A DNA stretch of 64,000 bases from Coenobita brevimanus. Lineage: Eukaryota > Arthropoda > Malacostraca > Decapoda > Coenobitidae. The notes under the pieces were generated by a model. That model saw nothing but the letters and a program-made list of their open reading frames with translations, had not been told where the DNA came from and made no database searches. Of the stretch, positions 33,265 to 44,203 are shown in pieces (the first letter of the stretch is position 1; the number at the start of each line of letters is the position of its first letter). The position numbers and the translations under genes were made by a program. Location: the NCBI GenBank assembly GCA_032717465.1, contig CM064658.1, forward strand, positions 9,885,635 to 9,949,634, given 5' to 3'.

Positions 33265-35010
33265 CTCTCTCTATTGCCAGACGCCTCAATCCCGTACGGG
33301 GTGGCCACGAACATATCGCCTCCACGTCGCCCTGTCCCCCGCCATTTCACTGCCCTGCTTCCAACTCACACCCTCCTCTCTCATATACCTCTCCACCCCA
33401 TCCCTCCATCCCATCCTCGGCCTCCCCCTCCCTCTCCCCCCTCCATCTCACTCACATACACTCTCCTCGTCAGTCTCTCACCCTCCATCCTCTCCACATG
33501 GCCAAATCACCTCAGTGTGTTCCTCCTAACGCTTCATATCACATCCCCATCCACACCACAACCGTCCTTCACATCCTCATTTGTCAGCCTGTCACTCCAT
33601 GTGACTTCACAGGCTCCTCTTAAATTACTCATTTCCACTGTTCTTACTCTTGACTTGTGTCCTTCCAACAACGTCCAAGCTTCACTTCCATACCTTAGAG
33701 CTGGTATCACAATACTGTCATGTAGTAACACTTTCACTTCCATGTTCACTTCCCTGTTTCTTATCACAGCTTTCAAAGAACCAGCAACCATTCTTCCTTG
33801 TTGTACCCTTTCAAGCACTTCACCCTTTAAACTTCCATCCTTACTCATCACACTACCCATGTACTTAAACGTACTCACATTTTCCATTTCCTCACCATCC
33901 AACCTCACCGTACATTCACTGACTTCACCTCTCTCAAAGACCATCACTTTACTCTTCCCTACATTCACCTTTAGATTCCGTTTCTTACACACTCTCCCAT
34001 ACTCATCCACTAAGCCTTGCAGCTCCCCTTCGTCTTCACTCAACAACACAGTATCATCTGCAAACAACAGTACAGGGAGTTTACAAACACTATCCTCTCT
34101 CACCAGGGCCACTCCAACATCCATTGCCCTACCTTGTACCTCTTTTATTACCCAATCCATACACAGATTGAACAACCATGGAGACATGACACATCCCTGT
34201 TTCAACCCAACCTTCAAAGAGAAAAATTCACTCAGTTCACCATCCACAAGCACTGCAGACGTAGCACCATCATACATATTCTTCACAGCATTCAACAACT
34301 TCCCATCTACTCCATATATTCTTAATACTTTCCACAATCCTTGTCTATCCACCCTGTCATATGCTTTCTCCAAATCCATGAAAGCCACATACAACTTCTT
34401 TCCCTTCTCTAGAAACTTTTCCACTCTAAGAATGAATATCTGATCTACACAACCTCTTCCCTTCCTAAAGCCTCCCTGTTCTTCTCCAACTAATTCCTCT
34501 GTTCTTTCCCTAACTCTGCCAATAAGTATCCTACCATACACTTTTCCTATTACACTAAGAAAACAAATGCCCCTATGATTACCACACACTTCTTTTTCCC
34601 CTTTTCCTTTGTACAAGGGAATAATTATACCTGACTTCCAATCCTCCGGGACTCTACCTTCCTCCCAGGCCAATCTGCACATCTTCCACATCCATTCTGC
34701 TACTATCTCTGCCCCATGCTTCAGCATTTCACCACACACTTCAACAATTCCTGGGGCTTTCCTCAATTTCACTTTCTTCATTGCTTCCACAACTTCTATC
34801 CTACTGATTTCTTCCCGTCTTCTCACCTCCCTCCTTCTCCCAGCCATTCCCCAGCCACTTATACTCGCATTACTTCCATCCTCTATGTTCAACAATTCCT
34901 TAAAGTGTTCTCTCCATCTGCTCACTTTTTCTCCCTTCTCCACTAGTAATCTACCATTTTTATCTTTCACTACCCTGCTAACTTCACTGCCACCCTGTCT
35001 TACTCGCTTC
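33265..35010 (-). pseudogene. RTE-like LINE copy, RT nearly open
   Basis: The minus-strand frame runs from about 35010 to 33534, about 490 codons, with RT motifs: VCGEMLKHGAEIVAEW, WKSGIIIPLYKGKGEKEV, EEQGGFRKGRGC, FMDLEKAYDRV, GCVMSPWLFN and VLLFADDTVLL. The C-terminal domain (YGSEAWTLLEG) follows, broken by a GGA to TGA change at about 33535 and a TGG to TGA change shortly after. The family 3' tail ends at 33265 (tctattgccag on plus). Endonuclease and linker are missing: the 5' end stops at KRVRQGGSEV (35010). Compared with 22575-25655 it lacks the stop near 24488, so each copy has its own lesions. Confidence 0.9.
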
Positions 35011-35094
35011 ATGAAACTCAGACAGTTAAAAAATAACACACAAAGCAAACCAAAGAAAGATTGAATATTACATGGAACTAAATCACAAAGAAGA

Positions 35095-35545
35095 AAAAAA
35101 GACTGGAAGTGAAACTAATGAATAGTGAGAAAGAGTGTAGTGTTGAAAAGCAAGTTAAAGAACCCAACGAGTATGTATGAAACAGGAACAGATATAATGA
35201 AGGGTGATATAAAGGAAGGAAAAAAAGGATACAAGTGAAAATAAAAGAAAAAAATACTAAAGAAATAGAAATTAAAATGGCACTAACCAGCAAAACAAGA
35301 GAGTGGATAATTGATAATATTGAATACATACAAACTCTGAAATTTGAGGAATCAAAAGAAGTATTTAAGTTTAAGTATAGAATCAATGACGTTAAACATA
35401 ATTATAAAAACAAACACAAAAATAATTTGATTTGTGAAATGTGTGGAAAGGAGGGAGATAATTCAGTTCAGTTATTAAAATGCATAGCTTACAGGGATTA
35501 ACGGTGACAATAAAACCTGAAGAAACGTTCGTTCGTTCGTTGGTA
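35095..35545 (+). pseudogene. LINE C-terminal fragment with zinc-binding motif
   Basis: The frame at 35235-35501 ends ICEMCGKEGDNSVQLLKC, a C-x2-C ... C pattern resembling the zinc-binding end of many non-LTR RTs (CxxC followed by HLL-C; here Q replaces H). It is followed by aataaaacctgaag and a (cgtt)n run (35526-35541), a plausible 3' tail. The upstream part is AT-rich and not recognisable. Assignment is tentative. Confidence 0.4.
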
Positions 35546-35647
35546 AGATTCCCTGCACCTATAGTGCAGGCCGGGCCATACATCAGCCCGGTCAGTGGGG
35601 TATGGGCTACTTAAAAAACAGTAAGGGGGGAGGACAGAACCTGGGGA

Positions 35648-35914
35648 TTGCCCAGCACACACGTCCTGTCTCCTGGCTGGCTTTGTGGTGTGTGTGCTGA
35701 AGAAACTGTAAAGGAACTACTGAAAAACGATCTTGGAACACTAGTTAAAACGGTGAAGAAAGCGCTAAAAAGAATTGATACGATCATCCAATCAAAACAC
35801 TCGCCGCCCGCTGCAGTAGCGGTGCAGCCTGGACAGGCTACAGCGACAACAACAACAACAACTCGGCCCTCCCGCCAGCTGGTTGACAACACCTTCCGTC
35901 TTACACAGGAGTAA
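35648..35914 (+). other. Small ORF, possible ORF1 fragment
   Basis: 89 codons. LCGVCAEETVKELLKND, with a CxxC pair, precedes a helical stretch (LGTLVKTVKKALKRIDTIIQ) and a Thr-rich tail. A final CxxC followed by a coiled coil occurs in some LINE ORF1 proteins that carry PHD-like fingers, but the finger itself is not visible. No firm assignment. Confidence 0.3.
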
Positions 35915-37099
35915 ACAGGAAGTACAGATAACAGGAGGCCTGCTGGCCCATGAAAAGGTTATATGATGGAAAAATGGCTAATGCTGCTAGGATCTAACCA
36001 ACATGTTAAAGGGTAGAAAAGCGTCTGTAGTAATTCCTCAAGTTTTACGATTAAACTGTTGAGTAATATGCTGAGTAACGTGACAAGTCGTATAATGTGA
36101 AGCTGCCAAACCTATACGGAGGTGGAAAATGATAAATAGTACGTAGGATGTTGCACTATTAACCAGTTATTTGCGTATCAGCTGACTGGCATTGTTGGCC
36201 TCCATTTAAATAAATAATCATGTGAAAATAGCCAACTCCATACGACTCCACTGATAAAGCGGTGCGTTACCATCATCTAATGCAGTGGGAAGTGCTGCCA
36301 TGCTATGCTACTATACCGTTCTGGTGCTACTACTCACTCCTGTGTGTATATATCTTACAAATTCCTTTACATTGTATAGCACATAGTATACGTAATACTG
36401 AATTGCTAAAGGGCGTGCGGCTACACCTACAAATTTATAACCAGTGACTATCACTGTCTTTGCTGAAGAAGGTATTTGGCAAGACCCACCACCTTTTGTT
36501 GTAAAAGTAGTCTGTATTCCTTTACAACAATAAATATATCAATCAATCAGTCAGCATTGACATAATTTCAAATACTCTCTTAGAAGTGTTATGCTTCGAT
36601 TTAGCCGTAAATAAGGAAATAATAAATATTATCTCGAATACTGTGAAAACATGGACGGTGTCATATGCAGAAAAAGCGTACATTCTGGCGGTGGGTACAG
36701 TCAGCCAAATAGTATCGTCCCCTTTACCGCAAGTGTCATTCTGAAACATGGCCGAGGCATTGGGCTGTCTGGAGCAACCTGTCACTGTAGGTGCAAATAT
36801 TGTTCTTGGTACTCGACAAATTTCAACATTTTACTTAGTTCAGAAATGAGAATGGGTGATTTGGGGTAACCTGACGGTGCTGACTACAAATACTTTTCTC
36901 TATCACGCACAGATTTTCTGAAATTTGGGCTAGAAATTTTTCTTCCACTAGTCAGAAATTAATTTGCTCCTATCGTCTGGTTATGCCGGGATTTTTTTTT
37001 TTTTTTCTTAACCGAGAAATATTAATTTGGGTGTAAAAGTAATATGCCGAAACAAAATAAAGTGTATTATTTCACCGCTGTATGCTATTTTTGCTGTGA
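35915..37099. other. Interval without a clear gene
   Basis: Contains aataaatatatcaatcaatc at 36530-36550, which looks like a LINE 3' end with an (atca)n tail. No coding part of that LINE is recognisable upstream. The remainder is unassigned. Confidence 0.4.
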
Positions 37100-38660
37100 A
37101 TACATACTCATAGAACGGTTTTTAATGATTTCCTTTTGTGCTCTATATCGGTTTCCTGTGTCAGCATCCAACAATAGTCCGCTATGATATCAGCACCAGT
37201 TCTACCTTGGTATCTTTGTTCCATTACCGCAATAGCCTGGTGGAAACGTTCACCCTGTTCGTCACTAACATCACCCAAGTCTGTTGAGAAACAAAAAAAA
37301 AAAAAAAAAAAAAAAACGAGATATGAGAAAAACGGATTTTAAGGAACATGACGGCATCCAAGTTCATGGTACACAACCATGAGCTCTTTAACGATTTCCA
37401 CGTAATGTTCACTGCGATGGCTGCCCAGAAAACCAGCACAAACTTTATTAAGAAACCTCCAAGCCCGAAGTTCGTCTGCCTCGAGGGTTGCACCAAACTG
37501 ACTGTCTTTCAGGTTACGAATCTGTGGGCCAACGAAAATATCCTTTCTTCAATTTGGCGTTGTTAATCTTAAGGAACACTTTCCCCGGGTGTGCAAAGCC
37601 AGCACCTGTCTTATTCAAGGCTCTGACGAAGTTTTTCATCAAGCCTAACTTGATGAGAAGAGGCGGAGGTATGATATCTTGCGCTTGGACAAGTGGTTCG
37701 TTCCGTACATTACGTACACCAGCCTCGTAGGAACTTTGGAAGGCCACTCACGCTGGATGTGGTACTGCTGCACATCATGGCTGTCCCATAAACACAGGAA
37801 GCAACAGTATTTCGTGAATCCTTCATGTAGACCAAGCAACATGGCTGACACTTTCAAATCGTTGCAGATTATCCATTGGAATTCGTCATACTCGGTCAAA
37901 ATGAGGAGTTTTTGCATCAATTCGTATGTTTCCTTCATTTCAGGAGCTAATTTAAGTGGTATACTGAGTAATATGTTCCCATTGTGAAGAACAGCCTTCA
38001 GACCTGATTTGCTGGAGTCAATAAAAAGTCGCCATTCGTCAGGATCATGAATCCATCCCAAGGCTTCGAACAGACCTGCGATATTGCTACAGTAGCATAC
38101 GCCTGACTTGAAAAAAGTTCCAGATTCTGTTACCGCTTCCTGAAACTCATCACCTTTGTGCCTGGATGCAACAAATTTCATTCTCGCAATCTCGAAGCGA
38201 GTAGTTCTGACTGTTGTTTTGACAAATTTAAGGCACGTACAAGATCGTTAAGGTCGCCTTGGGTGACTAGATGGGGTACTTTGTCAGACGGCTGACATTC
38301 GAAGTCAGAATCAGGAGCAGCTGCTCCAGATACCTCTCCATCTACATCCTCACCTGAAGTCTGTAATACACATCTACTTGTTGGTGGCCTTGGAATGGGA
38401 AGGTCCTCCGTGTGATCAACCAGCCTTATCGCCGACAGCAAATTTGGATAAACAATGCTGTTTTGTTTTTGGAAGAAAATCCCGCAACTTCTGTCATGCG
38501 AAAGTGGCAGTCTGTTGTGTGGTCACTAGCTTCTCTCCACGCCATGGGACAGCGAAAGGCATTCCTGTTAGGTCTTCCTGCTAGTCATTCGCAAAGAGTT
38601 GGAACAAGTCACGCAGCAGATGTGGGATGCCCATCGTTTGTCTTCGTCACCAGTTTAACG
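37100..38660 (-). pseudogene. Unnamed invertebrate repeat-associated protein family, broken
   Basis: Minus-strand blocks read in order. About 38580-38450 is a Cys/Trp-poor start with frame shifts. 38441-38178 has LSAIRLVDHTEDLPIPRPP and QGDLNDLVRALNLSKQQSEL. 38181-37645 has SGVCYCSNIAGLFEALG, DEWRLFIDSSKSGLKAVL, LTEYDEFQWIICNDLK and GFTKYCCFLCLWDSHDV. 37700-37550 has IKLGLMKNFVRALNKTG. 37260-37140 has DEQGERFHQAIAVMEQRYQG. I recognise the string order (FIDSS-SLKAVL, KYCCFLCLWDSR, LGLMKNFVRAL, GERFHQ) from many uncharacterised proteins in arthropods and other invertebrates, usually multi-copy. An A25 run (37289-37314) and several frame shifts break it. Function is unknown to me; a transposon origin is inference. 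Confidence 0.75.
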
Positions 38661-38876
38661 CCAAAATAATGTAAATAAGCTGTCTTTACAAGGGACATGA
38701 TCTTCCGTTTATTTTTCTTTTGAGTAAAATTTCCATATATACCGTGTAACAGAAAGCATTAGGATCATTAACACATCCGCGAGGCATTGTCAACATGTAC
38801 ATTTGAAGTAAGAGTTATATTAAGCATAATGAATTTACATACACATACTTTAGATAGTGGGTATCATACACTGCAA

Positions 38877-39002
<126 letters not shown>

Positions 39003-39423
39003 ACCTATATGGAGCACGAATAAAGCGATGCAAAGAAGGACCACTGTACCATAGGGATGCGTGTGAGGGTAGTGAGTTCAGAAAAACTGTACGTGCTAGA
39101 GCAAAATGATGATATTTGAAATCAGCGCCACGTTTTTGCCTTGGGATACCCATTTTTGTCTCTGAACTGAAGTTATTGTCTAGTACTGGGCTCGAAATCG
39201 CACCAAACTTCACATATTGGGTGCCATATATTTTGAGGCATCATGTTCACAGAATCACGTGTGTCTGCAGAACTCGCTCATTTCCACATTCATCGAACCA
39301 AGGGAGTGCGATACTTTTTTGGCTGACTGTACGTACTCTAAGCATACGAATACCACATGCAGAAAGTTCGTTCATGCAGGAAGTACTGTACCTGTCATAC
39401 GCAAACCTTCAGCACGCATCGCC

Positions 39424-39426
<3 letters not shown>

Positions 39427-39501
<75 letters not shown>
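39427..39501. repeat. (TA)n tract
   Basis: About 37 TA units. From 39502 to 40197 there is no recognisable gene. Confidence 0.95.
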
Positions 39502-39503
<2 letters not shown>

Positions 39504-40197
39504 CCATGAGTATTTTTTAAGCTGTGTGCATGTTTGTTCAGTCTCAGTGGAATAGTAGGTTGAAAAACTTCAACGAGCAAATGCATTCATTATCATATGT
39601 GTTTCTCACAATGGACAGAAATACACCTTAGCATCTGTGATTTCATAATACCTTATCATAACATTAGTCACTCACACCACTCGCACTGTATCACCCTTCT
39701 CTCCCACATTCCACACTGGTGACATCATGCGTACCTTTCTTATCACCTCCTGCCACAACGACTCCATGAAAACCTGACTCAGTCTTCCACCACTGGTAGC
39801 TCTTGCTAGAAGCCCATGAAAGGTTGTTTACACAATCATGAATAACATTATACAAAGCCCATCAAAGCTGGTTCCTTAGCTCAAGAAACAAGTTTGATGA
39901 GCAATTATTTTTTAATGTGTGTGCAGTGAGGAACACCTTAGAGTCCGCGCCATAGTACAGTAAATACCAGGGAGGTTACGTATCGCAATTATTGCCAACG
40001 TTAAATGTGAATCTATAAGTTTATTTTACGTAGAATACACAACATCATTAAGAGATAACAATACCTGCATTAATAAGAATGAAAAGCATGGCGGTGGAAT
40101 GAGTTTATATTGTGTGTGAATTGAGGTACTGTAATGAGAGTGCAGAATTGATTAGTTTACCCCTGGGTAAAGCAGAATAAATAATGAGAGAACTAAT

Positions 40198-42184
40198 GTG
40201 AACGCCATATCTTGTGTAAAAATCACTCGGCAACGTAAATTATGGACATTAGGATTCGTCAACCCTGATAATGTACCCCGTGACAAAGTTATTTTTAATT
40301 ATTTCAGTAGACAGCTGACTAGTGCAGAAAAATCCATTTTGTGTAAGGGATTAAAGTATACCATTCACGGCCAAAGCCCAGGTTCCTCCCGCATTTCCTC
40401 AGCTTTGAACGATTCTTTAAGGTATTGTCTGCTCATTCTTTTTTATCAAGGTAGTGGTACAGCTCATGATTTTTTAAAGAATAGCTTCAAGCACATTGCT
40501 TTTACTACCGTAGTTTTTATTCTTCAAATTATTCTTGTAATAATGTCACACGAGAGCAAATTAATGTGTTGAAAAGTTTAAAAGATGATGATTCTATTAT
40601 CATAAACCAAAGGAAATGGTGTCGTCAATTTGGACAGGACTGAATATCTGTGTAAAATGTCTGAGATTCTTAATGATCGTTCAATGTTCAAAATGGTAAA
40701 TAATTATGAATTTTCTTTAATACTGAAATGCGAAGATCAAGTAAACAATTTTCTAAGGAAACTAAAATGTGATAAAGTACTTACTAATAACACGTACTTC
40801 AAGTTATAGGTATCTGGCGCCACACCAGGAGTCATGTATGGCGTCCCCAAAGTCCATAAACACAACTGTCCAGTGCGACCCATTCTTTCTGCCATTTTAA
40901 CTGTTAGCTATAAAATTTCCTGTACCTATGATTACCCCCATTACTAAAAATTGCTATACGGTTAAAGGTTCATCTGCTTTTGCTAAGGAAGTACGTAACT
41001 GCGATGTTGACCACTGTACTATGGCTTCTTTCGACATAAAGTCCCTGTTCACTACTAGTCCTCTTTATGAAACTAAACATTTGCACCAATCAAGTTTTTA
41101 AATATGAATAACTAATTGATAGATTTAATATGAGTAAGTTCCGTAAATTACTGTCTCTCGCTTTTAAAGATAGACTTTTCCTTTTCAACGGAAATAACTT
41201 ACAAACAAATTAATGGAGTGGCGATGGGAAATCCCCCAGGACCCTGCTTAGCAAACGCATTTTTGTGTTTCCATGAGACAAACTGGCTACAGCAATGTCC
41301 CTCCCATTTCAAACCTCTCCCTTACCGTAGGTATATCGACCATACATTTTTATTGTTTAGTTCTCCAGACCACATCCCCTTTTTTCTAAAATATTTGAAC
41401 TCGAGGCATCCTAACATTCATTTCACCTCTGATATTGAAGAAAAACTTCCCTTTCTTGATATACTAGTTCAAAAAACTAGTAATTCTTTCACCACTTCAG
41501 TATGCCATAAACCCACTTTCACAGGATTAACCACGAAGTTCAACTCAGATATCCCAATTCAGTTTAAACGTAATTTGGTGTCAACCGTGGTTACCAGAGC
41601 TTATAATATTTGTTCATCCTATTTTACTTTACATTCAGGATTAAGTATACTATCGAAAACATTGTTCTCTAATGGTTTCCCAATTTCTTTCACTCAAACC
41701 CTTATGGGAAGACAACTAAATAATATTCGTAACCCACCTGCTCCTAAACTCACAGTAAACAAAGCACCTGTGTATTGTATCCCGCCATTTTAGGTCCAAA
41801 AAGCTTATCCATACATAATAATATATCGAGTTTAGTTAGGGAATTTTACCCTCAACTATCCCTTAGAACAATAGTCAAACCCAGCAACACCATCGGACAA
41901 TGATTCAAACTGAGACCGAATCCCTGACGCTCTGCAATCCTCTGTTGTCTATAACTAAATGTAATCGCTGTAATGCGTCTTATATTGGACAGACTAAAAG
42001 ACAACTAAGAGTAGGAACTGCAGAACATCGGGAACGGTCATATAGAACTGGTCTACCTACATCTGAGCCACCCATCTCTGCCATCCGAAATTGCTGTGAA
42101 GCCTTAGGCCACCCCATAAGCGAATCAGATTTTTCTGTTGTTTACACTTCTCGTGACGAGGTAAAACGCCTCCTGCCTGGCTGA
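40198..42184 (+). pseudogene. Penelope-like element protein, decayed, full domain order
   Basis: Plus-strand remnant of a second PLE family. 40230-40400: FVNPDNVPRDKVIFNYFSRQ, LTSAEKSILCKGLKY, the PLE N-terminal region. 40580-41100, in alternating frames: LKDDDSIII, TPGVMYGVPKVHKHNCPVRP and FAKEVRNC plus ASFDIKSLFT, the RT motifs before the active site. 41218-41793: MAMGNPPGPCLANAFLCFHE, YRRYIDH in place of YVDD, EEKLPFLDILV and CHKPTFTGL. 41900-42184: CNRCNASYIGQTKRQL, the GIY-YIG nuclease with its zinc pair. The second catalytic Asp is replaced by His and stops lie in every segment. It is more decayed than the 17152 copy and clearly a different lineage. Confidence 0.9.
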
Positions 42185-42238
42185 ATCACTCCTCACTTAC
42201 CACCTGCTACGCCCCCCTCAACCGGCAGACTGCTTCCC

Positions 42239-43387
42239 TGTTGTTGTTGTTTGAATATTCTCCCCACAGCAAAGGTGGGGAACGGGCAAACAAAGAGCCC
42301 GTCAGGGGAAAATGCGAAAAAAAGCTCCAGTAAAGGAGCGTAGTAGGGACGAAGACTGGCAGACAGGGCAAGGGCGGCAGAGGAAGGGAACGAGGCGATG
42401 GTGGACAACCCGATGAACGACGAGGCGAGGGGGAGAGCGGTAGACAGCACGGCGCCGATGGTAAGGGCGCCGAAGCTCAGGTCGAAAGTCCCGAACTCTG
42501 CCCTCAACCCCCATCTGACTCGCTCCAGCTCTCCACAGCAGCAGGTGGAAGCATGGAGGGTAGGCCTGGTCCTGGTGGTCAACGAGGCACAACCCCGGTC
42601 CTGGTGGTAACGGAGAGAGGGTCGTCGGCCGGGTATAAAGGGCGGAGGAGCCTCAATTTCCTGATGGACCGACCATGGCACTCCCCATGATGGAAGGACA
42701 GGCCCGTCCCTTGGCTGGTGCGGCTGCTGTGGAGAGCTGGTCCCGCCGGGAACAGCGGTGGAGGTGTTGCCTCGGCGAGAGGTGGACTGCGAGTGACACT
42801 GCTTCCCGTGATGACGACCCCGGACCGGCCTCGACCATGCTAACGGAATCGGCGGATATCCACCCTCAGCCGCCTGAGATCGAGGAGGGGGAAGCCTCCT
42901 CTGCCTCTGTCCCCATGCTTGAGCAGTCGACGATCAGTTCCTCAGATGGGGAGGAGGTGGAGAAGGCGGGCCCCCCTGCTGACGAGGGGGGTTGCCCATC
43001 CCGCCCCCCCATTATCGACTACAAAGATCGGCTGGACGTTGCCTCCTACCAACGCCTCCTGACGCTCGATGCTCACTCCAGGTCGTATCAGCTCGGAGTT
43101 ACGACTTACTCCACGCTTAACGATCTACTCCGAGCTGTCGACCTGGGTGAGGCTATTCCACCAAGCCTGATTGTCAGGGGGGAGGAGGTAGGTCTGGCCG
43201 ATCAACAATCTTTTTATTTTATGCTGCCCCCACGAATGGTGCAGTGACGTGACGGCTTCCACCACCATTTGCTCACGGTGCGACTTTTGTAGCTTTAGTT
43301 TTTGTGTCCTATATATTTTTTTTGTTTGGCCTAATGCCCGAGGTGTGGGTGCTGGCCATAAAGCCCTAACCAACAACAACAACAAAA
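42239..43387. mobile_element. GC-rich block with outward (AAC)n tails
   Basis: Bounded on the left by (TTG)4 and on the right by (AAC)5. Both ends therefore look like (AAC)n 3' tails pointing outward, as if two short retroposed pieces lay head to head. Just inside each end is a GC-rich hairpin-like stretch after tttgttt (42275-42300 on minus; 43319-43370 on plus). Composition is far richer in G and C than the PLE around it. The PLE 3' untranslated region seems to continue beyond 43390, so this block probably inserted there. Confidence 0.5.
42675..43247 (+). CDS. Unknown acidic protein of a retroposed unit
   Basis: 190 codons, ATG to TGA. Residues 55-105 are acidic and Ser-rich (EIEEGEASSAS, SSSDGEEVEKAG). 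Residues 115-190 look folded: DYKDRLDVASYQRLLTLDAH and TYSTLNDLLRAVDLGEAIPP. I do not recognise a domain. The 3' untranslated region that follows (43248-43387) resembles that of the cold-shock unit at 59342-61064: both have tgt-tcctatat, then tttggcYtaatg and a ggcc...agcc hairpin before the A-rich tail. The ORF may be the C-terminal part of a larger protein whose start is lost. A minus-strand frame across 42193-42681 is hydrophobic but runs through the tail and is unlikely to be real. Confidence 0.45.
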   Translation: MALPMMEGQARPLAGAAAVESWSRREQRWRCCLGERWTASDTASRDDDPGPASTMLTESADIHPQPPEIEEGEASSASVPMLEQSTISSSDGEEVEKAGPPADEGGCPSRPPIIDYKDRLDVASYQRLLTLDAHSRSYQLGVTTYSTLNDLLRAVDLGEAIPPSLIVRGEEVGLADQQSFYFMLPPRMVQ

Positions 43388-43744
43388 ATCACCACCTGCA
43401 GCCCACACTGGCCACACACCACTGCTCCACGCCCATTTTCTGTTCTTAAGGTTTGACTTATGTATTATTACATGTTTTTAAATTTTCCATTGTGCTTAAT
43501 AGAATTCCACCAACGTTAGCTTAGAACGATTTATTTCCGCATCTTATCATAATCATTTTTTGTATTTTTGTCGTAGACATGGTGTTTTACTTTGGTTTCA
43601 TTATATATTTTAGTATATTTTTATCACATACATGGTGTTTCCTTTGCTTTTATTATCTTTCCCAAAGGTTTGAAAATGATATTAATGCGTTGTCGGAACG
43701 TCACCAATTTATTAAAGATGTTCCTGATCACGTTGGTGTTTATC

Positions 43745-43747
<3 letters not shown>
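43388..43747. other. Probable PLE 3' untranslated region
   Basis: Contains gaaaatgatattaatgcgtt and cggaacgtcacc close to the end. This is similar in layout to tgaagatgtaatatacgaaag in the PLE at 18100-18120, and again just before a microsatellite. No gene. Confidence 0.4.
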
Positions 43748-43784
<37 letters not shown>

Positions 43785-43799
43785 CACACACACACACAC

Positions 43800-43871
<72 letters not shown>
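43748..43871. repeat. (CA)n-(TA)n compound microsatellite
   Basis: About 27 CA units, interrupted once by cgca, followed by about 35 TA units. Confidence 0.95.
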
Positions 43872-43873
<2 letters not shown>

Positions 43874-44103
43874 ACAGGGAAGTACTACAAGGGTCACTTT
43901 GGTGTTACTAGATATGTTTTTGTCTTAACATATTCTTACATCAGCACAACATACTTGAAGTCCCTGGTGTAACCACTGGCCACCCTGTACGTACTGTGCA
44001 GTAAACCCGCCATATGTCAAGCTGAGGGGAGAGGATGATGATTGAACCAATATTTCAGTATTGCCGATGTTCTTTAAGGGGCAATATGGCGAGCTCTGGT
44101 TCG

Positions 44104-44164
44104 ATTTTTTTTTTTTCTTTATGCAAGGAAGAAAGAAGCAAAGGCCAGGAGCAAACCGTTTCTT

Positions 44165-44203
<39 letters not shown>

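Noticed and set aside
42193..42681. Minus-strand hydrophobic frame of 162 codons
   Set aside because: It runs through the (TTG)n tail and into PLE sequence, so it crosses an element border; no recognisable membrane protein family.
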